DNA from: Notospermus geniculatus
Taxonomy: Eukaryota > Nemertea > Pilidiophora > Heteronemertea > Lineidae
DNA length: 64,000 nucleotides
Assembly: GCA_002633025.1 (NCBI GenBank)
Contig: NMRB01000485.1
Location: 89,772 to 153,771 of the forward strand
Direction: 5' to 3'
A program made the translations under genes and the position numbers. Numbering within the stretch: position 1 is the first letter of the stretch; each line of letters starts with the position of its first letter. The notes below the pieces were generated by a model. That model was not told the origin of the DNA, did not search any database, and saw only the letters and a list, made by a program, of their open reading frames with translations. This document shows, piece by piece, positions 32,201 to 43,331 of the stretch.

Positions 32201-35200
32201 ATGGCGGCTATGGTGGCCATCTTGAATAGGGTCTCCATCAGATACCTGGGTCTCCATATACCAAAAAATGGGCACTTTTGCCCATTTCACGTGAAGACGC
32301 GTGTCGAAGAGCACGCGAAACGTAGTGTACAATAAAAGTTGCACATAGAGCGTATTTCCGACAAGTTTTATTTCTATTAAAGCCCCACTGTATTGAATTT
32401 GAAAAATGCAAATCATCGCCGCGATTCTTGACGTCAGTGCACGACGTCACGACGTCAGCCGTAGTGTAAAATGTACTGCGTTCATCTGAATACATTAGAG
32501 CTCTCCCTGTCGTTTTTTCTAATGTGTGCTGAAAACTAGGCATTGATTCTCTGAAGTACGTACATGTATCTGACAAGCATTTTGGGAACCTTCACAAGGC
32601 TATGAGACCTCTTTGTGCTCTCTCCTAACATTTTAAAAATATCGTAAAATTCAATACTGTGGGGCTTTAACACATCGCCTATGAAATGCCATTCAAAGAA
32701 GATATACAAAATATGACCAACAAGATGTACTTTCATGTGGAACAAAACGTGTTTAAATTGGCCCAGTAGTATTTGAAATATTCAAAGTACATATCAGGTG
32801 TAGATAAATTAATGTCCATGACTGTACTCACAATATGATACTCCGTCACTCTCTTGATCATCAACCCGTTCCGATGTAGCCTGTGACGTTTAGACTCGGG
32901 ACCCAGTCGTTGTGTCGCTCCGGCCGCCGCACTACACTCCACAAACGACTGGGAAAGCAGGCTGCAAAATCAGCGGCTAGCGTTCCGACGACCACAACGG
33001 ATGTGAATGAGTTTAGCCAATCAAAAACTGCGTCTTCAACGGCCGTCGTCTGGTCTTTGCAAGATGTCAAATCAGCTGATTATATCGCAACTTTCTTCGA
33101 GGTCAAGGACGGTATCCTGGTGCCTAATTCGATGCTGTGTGCGATAAGCAGTACTCACGGATACAACGATATCCTGCTAGTGACTTCTTGACGGCCGAGA
33201 GGCTCTGGTAAAATTCATCAACAACTACCAATCGAAAGTGTGCCAGATTTCCCCTAGTAGATTGCTTTCGGGCAATTTCATTGGTCGCGTGGTCGTCGGT
33301 ACGCTAGCCGCTGATTTTGCAGCTTGCTTTCCCAGTCGTTTGTGGAGTGGAGTGCGGCGGCCGGAGCGACACAACGACTGGGTCCCGAGTCTAGTGACGT
33401 TGGGCCCACGAAATTTTGATCGAAAACTGCCGTTTCAGGTTTTGTTGCCATTCCGGGTGCCGCCGGAGGCCAAATCGTCGGCGGGGTTATCCCAACAAAA
33501 CGGAAATGGAAAGTTGTCGGGATGTTACGAATGGGTGCTGTATCTCTTGGGTTATCCTGTCTGGCTATACCTATCTTAATGGCAAGGTGCCCGTCCCCAG
33601 CATATGCCGGATATACTAGGCAGTACGGTAACAGGTACGTAGTGACGTCCGAATAAAGCGGGGTTCATTGGCATGCACACGGATGTTGTCCGATTCAGGT
33701 CCGAAAAATCGATCAAATTGACCTTTGCGTTGTCGTATCCGGAAAACTAGGGGCAAAAGGGCTGAAAACGGACCGGATCCTTGCTCCAATGAACCCCGCT
33801 TTAGGCCAGTTCATACTTGCGCCTGCCCGTTGCCTGTGTGAGTGCGTCGTTGTTGGTACCACACATTAACATACGTACAAGCGCAAAGCGCAAAACGGAG
33901 AAGTATGAATCTAGCTTTAGGCCGAGCGCATATTTGCCGCAAAACTCAATGCGGTAGGGGTGTTTTTAAAATCGACTGTCCTGGCTGAACGACGAGTCGA
34001 CAGCGTTGGGTCAGTCGACTTTAAAAACACACTTACCCGATGAAGTTTACCGCAAATCTGCGGTTGGCCTTAGAAAACTAGTTGCACACGGCATCAAAAC
34101 AGCGCGGCCTGCACTAGGCCCTATTTGCGTCTGCGTGGATGGGAGACGTCAGCATTCAATACAGTGCATATAAAGTAAATGCATTTTCACACTGTGCTAC
34201 ACAAAAAACCAGTTGTCATCTCGGAGCAACTAGATGGTCGATTTAAGTCCTGGGTTTGGATATCACTGCCCGCCTCCACGACGGTGCATGTTCCTTGTAT
34301 TAAAAGAATAACTCCTATGGTATTCTCAGTTCTTCAGAGCGGCCTGCCGACTCGTTGACCATGGTGAACCTGACGGGGTCTTGTAATTCGGGATGTCAAT
34401 GCAGCACCACCCTACAAGAGCCTATATGTGGAAAGGATGGTGTAGAATACTTTTCTGCGTGTCATGCTGGGTGTGTGAATTATACCTTGGCCAGTCCAAC
34501 AACAAAGGTAAATCAAGCCAGTTTCATTTATTGTAGACAATAGTCAGTTTTCGCAAACCTAACGAAATACAAAGTACGAAATACGAAATTCTACTTCATT
34601 TCCATGATCTGATGCATTTCAGGAGATGCTTGGTACCATAAAATATCCCTGCTACCGGAGCGTTTTTTAGCATATCATTTAAGATCGAGAGAGTTTTGGT
34701 GCACCTTGAATTTTTAAATTTCCACTTCATAGCTACGAACTGGAAACGAAAGATAAATTTCAACGTGTAATATACACCGCAACTTTATCGGCATTGCGCC
34801 ATACGCTAAAAGACGCACTTGCAGCGGGCGACATTTGTGGCACCAACCATCTCTATATATTAGGTCTTTGAAATGAAGTCCAAATTCGTATTTCGTACTT
34901 CGTTTTTCGGCAGGCTTGGGAAAACTCACTGAGCGAGATGGCGCTTGATGGTCATGGCTGAGCCAAAGATGACTGCCCTCTGGACCTCCCTCAGTCAGAG
35001 AAGCACGTCCTTCACACTTGACCAGACTGCATACTGCATTCTCTGTGTCATGCCATGCTGTTTCGTTTCAGAATTTTACCGGATGCTCATGTATTGCTCA
35101 AAGTCTTCTTGCCGTGAAACCGACCAGTGCGTCACCCAATCAAATCGTTGCCACCGCCACCTCAGGACGATGCGATGATGCATCTGGATGCAACATTCTG

Positions 35201-37255
35201 CCAGTTTTCTTAGTTTTTCTGTTTTTTGTGATATTCTTTATTTTCGTTGCCCTCACACCAACTGTAACAGCTACACTAAGGTAAGCACATCGCCAGGCGA
35301 TCCCAAGGGTGGCAGGGAGGTAAGGGTCCGTTATTGGTCTGCTCGGAATATTAGGGAGTTTTCGCAAAGCCCCCGAAACGCCAACGCGAACGTCTATCCT
35401 TTTGTTCGGTGCTCTCTTCGTGGCATCGAACAATGGGTTTGGCGTTCGCGTTGGCGTTTCGGGGGCTTTGCGAAAACTCCCTATTGTCCGCACAAAACGT
35501 ACCCAAAAAAAAAACATAACAAAAATTGTTTCAAGTTGCAAGAACTGAAAGGTGAAGTTTTGTGTCCTCACTGGAGATATATAGTCCTTTTTGAGGTGTT
35601 GCTAAGGGGTGTTCCACAGCAATTTCAGAGTTGAAGGTGTGCAATAATATTTCAGGGAGATGGGTTATTCACACTTTACACAGGTTTTACGTTATTTTAC
35701 CTTTTTCAGATGCACCCCTGAGAACCTCCGAGGATTTGCCTTGGCTATCCAGTGGGTGTTAATTCGGGCCCTTGGTGAGTACATGCATTTTCCTCGGATT
35801 GAATACTGTTCCCTAGCGGAACTACATGTATCTTCGATTATGGAAATCATCAAACAGATGGTGTAGACAGGCCTACAACGTCGCACACTCCAAACCTGCA
35901 GTAGCCTATAGAGTACACGCAAACTCGAGAGTCCAGCGGTGCGGATGGACGTCTGAATTGGAGTGTACATTTAAGGCTCGTGTACATGTACACCTGCAAA
36001 ATTTCGAAGACATTCTAAAAATATTCATTTGCAACGAATCTGCAACATCCTTGTTTTGGGATTTTGCACAGTGTAAGCAGCACTTGCAACAATTCAAAAC
36101 GTGTTTTGAAAATGTTTTAGAAGTGTTGCAGAAGAATTCACGTGACATTTCTCCTGCAACACTTCTGAAATGTTTTGCTGCAACTGAGCGTTTTTAGAAG
36201 TTGTCGAAAAGTTGCTTAATTCCTGTCTACACCATCAACATTTCCAAAACATAATTGAACGCCGAATATCAAATCGGTTTGATCCTTGGCGTTGAGCATG
36301 TGGCGGTCATAGGTCATATGTTTTGGACATGTTCAAAATTATCGAGGTGCATTCCAAGTGGAGAAATATCGAACAGCATTTGAAGTGATTCCGTCTGCAT
36401 TCTTACTGCGTTCTAAATAGTCCGACTGCGTTCTAAATAGTCGGACAGCCTTCCAACAGTATTTGAAACATTCTGATCGCATTCGAAGGAGAATCCAGTC
36501 CATACCCTGCCAGTTGAGCTCAGACTCATGAAAATTTAGCAGCCTGTCGGGGACCATTCTTGGGAAATTCCTGTTACATTCGAAGTACATTCCAAGTGCA
36601 TTTTTTGTATTCGAGAGGCATTCTTCGTGCATTCTTCGACATTATATTCTGCAGCCATTCTGCGGGATTTCTGACCAAATTCGAGGTGAATTCGAACTGC
36701 GTTCCAAGTATTTGAAGTGCAATCTTTCAAAGATAATTCTCTCCAGAATCCAGCTCGAATTTTGCAAATTTTCTCATTCCGGTTGGTTCTGCTTGATTCC
36801 TTCTGATTCGAACTAAGTGTGACGGGGGTATTACCTGATGTAAAAAAAAACGCTTGATGACGGCTCAGTTTGCCTCGAAGTGTGTCGCCCGCTAAAGTCT
36901 TCATCTCCTTCCAGGGAGTATACCAGGCCCAATAATATTCGGCGCAGTAGTGGACAGTTCGTGCATTGTATGGCAGGACAAATGCGGGAAGAGAGGTTCA
37001 TGTTGGCTTTACGATGGACTTACCATCAGCTGGAGACTACTGCTTCTAGGTTTATCAACCCTTGTGGCTGCCTTCGTCTTCATGCTTGTTGCTTCGATAG
37101 TTTACAAGCCACCGCCCAAGGATGATAAGGATGCAACGAGTTTGGAGGGGAAAGAAAACAAGGCATTCCAAGAAGATGGCACGACCGAACCAAGCAACGG
37201 GGTCAAAGTTGCCGATAGAAAGGGCCAGCCCGTCGCACAAAGTACAAACTTATAG
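26249..37255 (+). CDS. SLCO4A1-like: Solute carrier organic anion transporter (OATP/SLCO), SLCO4-like, 11 exons
   Basis: By homology, a plasma-membrane carrier for large amphipathic organic anions such as hormone or bile-salt conjugates. Exons: 26249-26483, 27431-27709, 28191-28352, 29008-29110, 29508-29629, 30490-30747, 33439-33627, 34338-34507, 35072-35280, 35710-35774, 36915-37255. All are GT-AG and the phases join. The product is 710 aa, normal for the family. Features in order: hydrophilic N-terminus; TM1 ending AIVQGFVVNGINN (about 75-87); GHKPRW loop; FILGQFLHGIGGTTLYTIGV; the superfamily signature WVGAWW (270-275); GAAGGQIVGG; Kazal-like Cys domain (about 465-546); IQWVLIRALG; and a charged C-terminal tail. 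NGINN and GHKPRW recall the SLCO4 branch. The start is the only Met leading into TM1. Introns hold MITEs, and the stop codon touches one. Confidence 0.93.
26764..27004. repeat. 240-bp fold-back element in SLCO intron 1
   Basis: Inverted ends AAGCTACGAATCCACTGCTG and TAGATTCCTAGCTT, with TTGCGACTTGCTTTGCAAC inverted at the other side. Related to the interrupted element at 25055-25915. Confidence 0.75.
27074..27206. repeat. MITE with GAATCCATTCACGCG ends, copy 2, SLCO intron 1
   Basis: Ends TAGGCTAAGAATCCATTCAC and GTGAATGGATTCTTAGCCTA. The interior is like 24570-24689. Confidence 0.85.
29640..30030. repeat. Cluster of dispersed repeat fragments, SLCO intron 5
   Basis: Holds in sequence a copy of the 9255-9385 repeat, a copy of the 18260-18450 repeat, and a reversed, diverged copy of the GACCCCGGTTGGGGTC repeat. 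Confidence 0.7.
30779..32056. mobile_element. 1.28-kb composite fold-back element, SLCO intron 6
   Basis: The ends GTTGCGCTTCCACTACAAAA and TTTTGTAGTGGAAGCGCAAC are exact inverses. The right part repeats the GATCCGCACTTAATAGAACC module twice (about 31820-31930 and 31940-32055), which suggests nested or tandem insertion of related elements. No transposase is seen. Confidence 0.75.
32377..32670. repeat. MITE with TTAAAGCCCCACTGTATTGA ends, copy 1
   Basis: The inverted ends AAAGCC.CAC.GTATTGAA are shared with 39023-39279 and 39849-40105. A left fragment is at 54380-54490. The interior has GTAGTGTAAAATGTACT and GTGTGCTGAAAACTAGG. Confidence 0.85.
32882..33400. repeat. Fold-back element just before SLCO exon 7
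   Basis: Arms of about 110 nt (GACTCGGGACCCAGTCGTTG and inverse). The element ends 38 nt before exon 7 starts, so it may include the branch-point region of this intron. Confidence 0.8.
33655..34080. repeat. Three adjacent fold-back elements, SLCO intron 7
   Basis: 33655-33804 has AAGCGGGGTTCATTGG ends. 33805-33925 has GTTCATACTTGCGC-type ends, related to about 20625-20760. 33930-34080 has AGGCCGAGCGCATATTTGCC-type ends around GTCGAC blocks. They sit end to end. Confidence 0.7.
34338..35280 (+). other. Kazal-like extracellular domain of the SLCO protein (exons 8 and 9)
   Basis: Exon 8 (34338-34507) holds SCNSGCQC, then PICGKDGVEYFSACHAGC. After a phase-0 intron, exon 9 (35072-35280) continues with NFTGCSCIAQ, then RCDDASGC, and then a transmembrane segment of Phe, Val and Ile. 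The Cys spacing fits the large extracellular loop between TM9 and TM10 of OATPs, known to carry conserved disulphides. Confidence 0.9.
34546..34930. repeat. MITE with TTTCGCAAA ... CGAAGTACGAAATACGAAAT ends, copy 1
   Basis: Sits in SLCO intron 8. Other copies are at 41535-41852 and 50528-50916. The interiors share GAAATGAAGTCCAA and CATTTGTGGCACCAACCATC variants. Confidence 0.85.
35353..35482. repeat. 130-bp MITE, complete copy, SLCO intron 9
   Basis: Perfect ends AGGGAGTTTTCGCAAAGCCC and GGGCTTTGCGAAAACTCCCT. This is the best preserved of the three copies. Confidence 0.92.
36000..36830. repeat. Degenerate periodic block in SLCO intron 10
   Basis: Many near-copies of GCATTCNAAGTGCATT-like strings recur at roughly 20-40 nt intervals on one strand. 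Open frames here reflect that composition. The monomer is too diverged to fix by eye. Confidence 0.4.
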
Positions 37256-37522
37256 GCCCATATTTTCAAAGCTGTTTTAACGCTAAAATGCATTTCAGAA
37301 AGATAAAACAGTGTTTTTTAGGAAAAATCATATTTTCGAAGTTGTTTTAGTTGTAGAACACTCCGACGAAAACCCATTATTTCATATTTTCCAAAGGGTT
37401 TTAACGCTAAAACGCATTTTTCTCCCTTAAAAGCGTTTTCGCTAGAGCAAGGTAGAGGCATGTCTATCTTCCTGTGTAGTATAAAACAGGTTTTGGATAA
37501 AACAGCTTTGAAAATATGGCCC
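37255..37522. mobile_element. MITE abutting the SLCO stop codon
   Basis: Inverted ends GGCCCATATTTTCAAAGCTG and CAGCTTTGAAAATATGGCC. The first base overlaps the last base of the TAG stop of SLCO. It would form the proximal 3' UTR. No AATAAA is obvious just beyond it. Confidence 0.85.
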
Positions 37523-38358
37523 ACTCTGTGTCGCTGATAAACTTATACCGTCCATTAAAATGGCCTGTTTATACATGTACATAGCACCGCCCCGACCACG
37601 AAAACACCAAAAGTTCAATTGCTTTCCTCAACTCGCTGCTTCCTTCAGAAATATTTTCGAGGTCTAGTCCGTGGGCAAGTTAGTTACATGTAGTTTCTCT
37701 CCATTCCAGTTCTGAGTGGCGCGAGGTTTATCAACGATAGCTCCGCAACGGCTGGGCCGAATTTGACATACCATACATCAATCGATTTGTCTTTTTTGGC
37801 GCTACAGCCATCGTCACTGTCATTTTCCCGCAAAACGTGACAGACAAAAGTTCCTTCACAAATCACAGTTTGTGTTGACAGCCGAAATGGCGGCCATTTT
37901 GAAATGACGCAATGCATCGCGCACGTGTAAACTGCACTGAACACTATGGCGAAATGAAATGGGTTTTGAGAAAGAGATCCGTTATGTCGGCCATTTTGCC
38001 AATGTTACCTAAACCGCCGATAGGCACTATCGGACTTTCTGTGCGGTCGGCCCTGCAAGACACAATAAGCCACTTCGCAGTTAGAAATTAATGGGATTTC
38101 CGCCATGCATCGTGGGATGCAATTCCCTGTCTAAAACAAACACCATGAAGTTGATGTACTTTCGGATTTTTTAAAGATAAGTCCATGTCTGAAACAGCGG
38201 GCCGAGGAGGGACACAGCTTTTGCCGCGGTCAGGTTCAAGGTCGCGCTCTGTTCATGTATACACCGGTCTTTAAACCTTGCCGTCCGTTCAATAGGAATG
38301 TCTGCAATAGAAAAATTTTATTTACCAAAAACCTTCGTTCCATAACATGACCAATATA
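37523..38358. other. No gene recognised
   Basis: GC-moderate sequence with short ATGGCGGCC-type strings on both strands. No splice-flanked frame stands out. Confidence 0.4.
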
Positions 38359-38771
38359 TCGGGTGTCCCAAAAAAAGTGAACCGCTTTTTGACAAGTATT
38401 TTCTCAGCGATAGATAAACCGAATTCATTGGAATTTTTCACAGAGTAACCTCAGGATATCATCAACAAGTCTGCAAAATATCTAAGAGATCGGTCACACA
38501 TTGTGCGAGTATTGTCGAAGTCAAAACAACATGTCAAAAAATCCAATATCAGAGCTAATGCAATGTGACCTTCATCATGTTCAGGCACGTGTTGACATGC
38601 TGTTTTAAATTTGACAATGCTCGCATAATTTGCGACCGATCTCGTAGATATTTCGCAGACTTGTTGATGATACCCTAAGGTTACTCTGTGAAAAATTTGA
38701 ATGAATTCAGTTCATCTGTCGCTGAGAAAATACTTGTCAAAAAAGCGGTTCACTTTTTTTGGGACATCCGA
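38359..38771. mobile_element. Mariner-type MITE (TCGGGTGTCCCAAAAAAAGTG)
   Basis: Termini TCGGGTGTCCCAAAAAAAGT and their inverse, flanked by TA. The arms extend about 190 nt (TTGACAAGTATTTTCTCAGCG, ACTTGTTGATGAT). Similar end motif to the mariner-like relic at 3403, but a different interior. No transposase. Confidence 0.88.
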
Positions 38772-39022
38772 TACATTGTAGCCTTTGTTGTTTCATTGTA
38801 AATATATATGAATATTGTAGTGGATGTAGGTCTCAATATATGTACAAAAAATCATGAAATAGTTGCAATAAATTGACATTTTATTCCGCGATGAATTTAC
38901 TTTTAAGTGAATCCATGACCACGTCCCACTTGATTGTGGATATAAAGGCAATGTTTGGAAACGAGGAAGTATTGCAGGACATGAACAAACAAATACAAAG
39001 TTTTAACTTTTACTCTGTACCC

Positions 39023-39279
39023 TTAAAGCCTCACAGTATTGAATTTTTCGGTATTTTCTAAGTGTTAGAAGACTGCAGTTAGAGGTCTCACAGCCCCGTG
39101 AAGGTCCCCAAAATGCTTGCCTGATACGTACTTCAAAGAATCAAGACCAAATTTTCAGCACACATCGAAAACACTGCAGGCAGAGCTCTAATGTATCCAC
39201 ATAGAGTATAGTACATTTTACACTACACTAACGTCGGAGGACGTAAGCACTTTCTGAATTCAATACAGTGCGGCTTTAA
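39023..39279. repeat. MITE with TTAAAGCCTCACAGTATTGA ends, copy 2
   Basis: Same family as 32377-32670, and in opposite orientation to the copy at 39849. Confidence 0.88.
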
Positions 39280-39424
39280 TCAAAAATATGTCCAGTGGTT
39301 TATTTTATCCTCACAGTCACTCTAGGGCTATGCTTCCCCTATTCGTAATTCATTTATATGGCCAAAAGCCGACGAGAAAAAAGTAAGCAGTGCATGCACG
39401 CTTGAATTTTTAATAGAAGTCCAT

Positions 39425-39513
39425 AAGATCCTTCAATAACCATCCATTGCAATATATTATATTGCAATCATTGCAATATAATATATTGCAATGGATGGTT
39501 ATTGAAGGATCTT
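39425..39513. repeat. Palindrome around TTGCAATATA
   Basis: Arms AAGATCCTTCAATAACCATC and GATGGTTATTGAAGGATCTT, with an AT-rich centre of repeated ATTGCAATATA. Confidence 0.9.
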
Positions 39514-39852
39514 TAAGCTAGGTGCACACAGAGCTTATTGCTTGCGCGATCTTAGCCGCAAGCCTCTTCGAGAGGACGGAAGGCCCAAGAAATCTCTGTG
39601 TGCACCTGAGGTCGCAAGCTGTTAGTGCTTGCGTCCCGAGTCGCCGGCGGAATCGTAAATATCAAAATTTTTTGATATTTGCCGCCGACGTATACGGCCA
39701 GCTACAGGACGCAAGGCCGGGCAAAGATCCTTGCGACCTCGTGTTCACACAGTGGCGCAAGGATTTAGAGGACTGCGTGATCGTAAGGTTTCACGGATTG
39801 CGGCTGCGGCTAAGATCGCGCATGCACTAAGCTCTGTGTGCACCTAGCTTAA
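39513..39852. repeat. MITE with TTAAGCTAGGTGCACACAGA ends
   Basis: Long arms include GCGATCTTAGCCGCAAGC and its inverse. It directly joins the palindrome on the left and the next MITE on the right. Confidence 0.88.
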
Positions 39853-40105
39853 AGCCTCACTGTATTGAACTCAGAAAGTGCTTACGTCCTCCGACGTTAG
39901 CGTAGTGTAAAATGTACTATGGTCTATGTGAATACATTAGGGCTCTGCCTGCAGTTTTTTCAGTGTGTGCTGAAAACTAGGGCTTGATTCTTTGAAGTAT
40001 GTATCAGACAATCATTTTGGGGACCATTACGAGGCTATGAAACCTCTAGCTGCACAGTCCTGACAGTTTGAAAATGTCGTAAAATTCAATACTGTGAGGC
40101 TTTAA
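39849..40105. repeat. MITE with TTAAAGCCTCACTGTATTGA ends, copy 3
   Basis: Inverted relative to copy 2 (39023-39279). The two together form a large inverted repeat. Confidence 0.88.
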
Positions 40106-40509
40106 TAAGCGGCATTTTATGTCATTGGTCAAATTTTACTAATTTTTTTCGTATTATGATAGAGTCAAACCTTTCCAGAATCACAAGTCATACAAATGCT
40201 GCTTTTTGGACTGTTGCTACACATAAAAGAATGCGTTGAAGTATGGTAGCCTACCTAGCTGATGAGGGGTTAGTAATGGTAGGCCTATCACAGCGCGTCG
40301 AACTTGTCAACTGGTGAAAAGGATGGCGGCCATTTTTTACTGAAGCATAGTGTGCCGCTGATATCATGTGATTCAATAACGACCAATCAGAAGGCGTCCT
40401 CAAAAATAACCTCGAAAATTTATCAAAACATCTTACAAAAAACTCAATGCCGATGAAAAAAATTCAAGATTCGGGACAGGCTTTGATCCCAAGTGATTTG
40501 AATGCATCT

Positions 40510-40820
40510 ACACAGAAAAAAAATCAACTCGAGTGGAGACTCAGAGTCTCACTTTAGGGACAAAATGGTTCGAAACACTTTTTGACTCAAAATGAAACAG
40601 AAAATATTTCGGCGCGAGACAATGACATCTCGGCCTAAAATATTTTCTCTCAAATCGAGACTGTCAGTATCTCAACCCGAAATATTTTCTCTCGGAACGA
40701 GGTGTCATTGTCTCGGGCCGAAATATTTTCTGTTTCATTTTGAGTCAAAAATTATTTCGAACCATTTTGTCCCTAAAGTGAGACTTTGAGTCTCCACTCG
40801 AGTTGATTTTTTTTCTGTGT
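40510..40820. repeat. MITE with ACACAGAAAAAAAATCAACT ends
   Basis: Arms of over 130 nt (CGAGTGGAGACTCAGAGTCT, GAAACAGAAAATATTTCGGC) mirrored on the right. The open frame at 40592-40789 lies in the arms and is not a gene. Confidence 0.9.
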
Positions 40821-40912
40821 ATAGTCAATAGATTACGTGAGAGGAAAAGGGCAAAAATCGGTAACAAATTGAACAATGCTAAAAGTGTGACGATTTGAGT
40901 GGCTCACTTCTG

Positions 40913-41286
40913 CTGAAAGGGTAAATGTCGTCCTGGGTATATACAAAGATTACCCAGGATCTCAATCTTCACTAAAACAATACCCTGGGTGTAGTTTCGG
41001 TAGCCGAACATCACCCAGCATCGTCGAATGACAGCTGGATTCGTGGTTATCTCGCCCGTGGGCACGTGACCGCCTGAGGAATGTCATGAACAGCTACACT
41101 CAACAAGTACCGCGGCGCGAGACCGCGAGATTCCACGAGATTTCTGAACAGGACTCGTTTGTAGGCACTGATTGCGGGTGCTGGGTGATGTTCAGCTACC
41201 GAAACTACACCCAGGGTATTGTTTTCGTGAAGATTGAGATCCTGGGTAATCTTTGTATATACCCAGGACGACATTTACCCTTTCAG
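40913..41286. repeat. MITE with CTGAAAGGGTAAATGTCGTC ends
   Basis: Arms of about 130 nt include CTGGGTATATACAAAGATTA and GTAGTTTCGGTAGC with exact mirrors on the right. Confidence 0.92.
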
Positions 41287-41534
41287 CCTCACTTCTACGT
41301 AGAATAGAGCATTACGTCGATTAATGTGCAATCGATTCCATTATCAGGTAGGTTTCTCTTTAACATAAAGACTGCAATTGTTCACTGAGTTTCAAACGAC
41401 AAAAAACAATGACGTTGAAGGCCTTTGTCATGTTGACGATGAACATATAATTTGCAAAAAAGATAATAACATGTCAGAAAGAACACAAGCATCATATCTG
41501 CAGAAGTGGTTGTATTCGAGGATAACATGATAAT

Positions 41535-41852
41535 AAGGAGGTTTCGCAAATCTGACGAAAAACGAAGTACGAAATACGAAATTCAACTTCATCTCCATCT
41601 CTCCATTTCTGGAGATGGTTGCTACCACAAATGTCTCTGCTGCTAGTGCGTCTTTTAGCATGTCGTGTAAGATCGAAATAGTTATGGTGCATCTTCAAAT
41701 TTCAAATTTCCATTTCGTATCTACGCTCTTGCACCAGGCAATATTTGTGGTACCAACCATCTCCTGAAATTCATTACGTCATGGAAATGAAGCCCAATTT
41801 CGTATTTCGTACTTCGTGTTTCGTCAGATTTGCGAAACCTCCTCCGAATTTC
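41535..41852. repeat. MITE with AGGAGGTTTCGCAAATCTGA ends, copy 2
   Basis: Complete ends. Same family as 34546-34930 and 50528-50916. Right of it lies a diverged, reversed GACCCCGGTTGGGGTC repeat fragment (41850-41885). Confidence 0.9.
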
Positions 41853-42372
41853 GCCAATTTTCGACCCCAACCGGGGTCTTCGAGGACAACACGAAGCTGT
41901 ACTATCTTTAATTCCATACCGCTGCCGCCATCTCACTTTGTAGACCTACTCCAACAATACAACGTGTTGCCAACTTCGCTTCTCCTTCGGCAATTTTCGT
42001 GCACTTGTGACAGTCAAGAGCAGGCCTAGCCCTAAAAGATGCCGATTGGGATGTTAAAGGTCGAAGGACCACCGGACTACGAAATTGCTATGAAATGGCA
42101 AAATTTATTTATTCACATTTCTGCTCATCCACCACTCTTTACGTCCGATGATGTTGATGAAATATTTATTTATGCCAAGATGCACAGCGGTGTGGTCGAA
42201 GTCGTCGTGATCTAACTCGACAAATAAATTGTTGAAAGATTGTTGCAACTTTCTTCCGGAGGTACCGGACGATCAGCCCGGCCGCGAACTTTTTTCCCGA
42301 ACCTTTCCTGAATTCCCTTCGGACTTAGAGTATTTTCAGTAAAAAGGAAAACACGGGAGAGGAGAAGGAGTC

Positions 42373-42438
42373 GAGTATCGAACCAGGGACCTATGGATTA
42401 CTAGGCAAATGCTCTGGCCGACTGAGCTGCCGAGGCAG
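42373..42438 (-). repeat. tRNA-like SINE head or tRNA pseudogene
   Basis: On the minus strand it has box A (CAGCTCAGTCGG), a CTAGTAA loop like tRNA-Thr(AGU), and box B (GGTTCGATACT). The anticodon stem has several mismatches and the acceptor ends do not pair, so it is not a working tRNA. A tRNA-derived SINE is more likely. Confidence 0.5.
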
Positions 42439-42470
42439 CTGGCAGCGATGGGGTTGAATCTAGGTCTTAT

Positions 42471-42622
42471 TAGGGAGTTTAAGAAATCAAACGATAAACG
42501 TTAACTTCGAAAACGTATTTTTTTTGTACCGAAAATGCAATATATAATCTGGTGAATTTGCAGTATGAAAAGTAACGTTGTCGTAAAGTTAACGTTTATC
42601 GTTTGATTTCTTCATCTCCCTA
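42471..42622. repeat. MITE with TAGGGAGTTTAAGAAATCAA ends, copy 1
   Basis: Arms contain ATCAAACGATAAACGTTAAC and inverse. The second copy is at 59528-59677. The outer motif resembles the 16311-16548 element. Confidence 0.85.
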
Positions 42623-42871
42623 TTATAAATCTAATACGTATAATATCCATATAATGCTGACTCTTACCATAACCGTTTCTTTTCTAGCCCTACCCTACCT
42701 ATAACTCTACCCCTATCCCTGCAAAACCTTATCCCCACGACATAATCAACCCCCACGCGCTTTGAAAAAGCGTTTCTACTCGCGAAGAAGTGTCCCTCTC
42801 GCGTCTATGACAGTAACTACAAAATGTACAGTGTGCATTCACGAAAGGTTCGGGACAAAAATTCCGCAGCC

Positions 42872-43051
42872 AGGTGTAACGTTTTTCAGTGTGGCCATTT
42901 TTCTGTGTGATTCCCATCGTTCGGAACACACTGGGAAATGGACTCGCTGTTTCTCTGTGTGTCGCCCATTGTCAAGTCGCCGCTTATTCCGTCAATCTAT
43001 TGTAATGTCACAATGGCACGTACACGGGCCACACTGAAAAGCGTTACACCT
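42872..43051. repeat. MITE, complete AGGTGTAACGTTTTTCAGTG copy
   Basis: Ends AGGTGTAACGTTTTTCAGTG and CACTGAAAAGCGTTACACCT. Reference copy for the fragments at 10552-10660 and 13825-14385. Confidence 0.9.
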
Positions 43052-43054
43052 GTC

Positions 43055-43331
43055 TAAAGTGTTTTTCACATTGAACTGGCCAAAGGTAGGCCTACCCAGT
43101 TGAACTCAGGAATGTGACCAGATCACATTTACCAAGAGGTAGTGGTGTTGCACAACACTGACTTGAAAACAGATTAGGGCCTATAACTTTTTCATGGTGT
43201 CAGCCAAAGCTGTTCAGCCATGACACTGGCTGCCGAGGGTTGTGTAACATTATTATTTGTGATCATGCCATTACAGTTTGGCAAGAGGTCAGCCAAGTAC
43301 CTTTGGCCAGTTCAATGTGAAAAACACTTTA
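43055..43331. repeat. MITE with TAAAGTGTTTTTCACATTGA ends
   Basis: Ends TAAAGTGTTTTTCACATTGA and TCAATGTGAAAAACACTTTA. The arms include GGCCAAAGGTA and inverse. Confidence 0.88.

Noticed and set aside
40592-41307. Frames within 40.6-41.3 kb
   Set aside because: Entirely inside the arms of two fold-back elements.
42373-42438. Functional tRNA-Thr gene (minus strand)
   Set aside because: The anticodon stem has at least three mismatches and the acceptor ends do not pair. Kept only as a tRNA-like relic.
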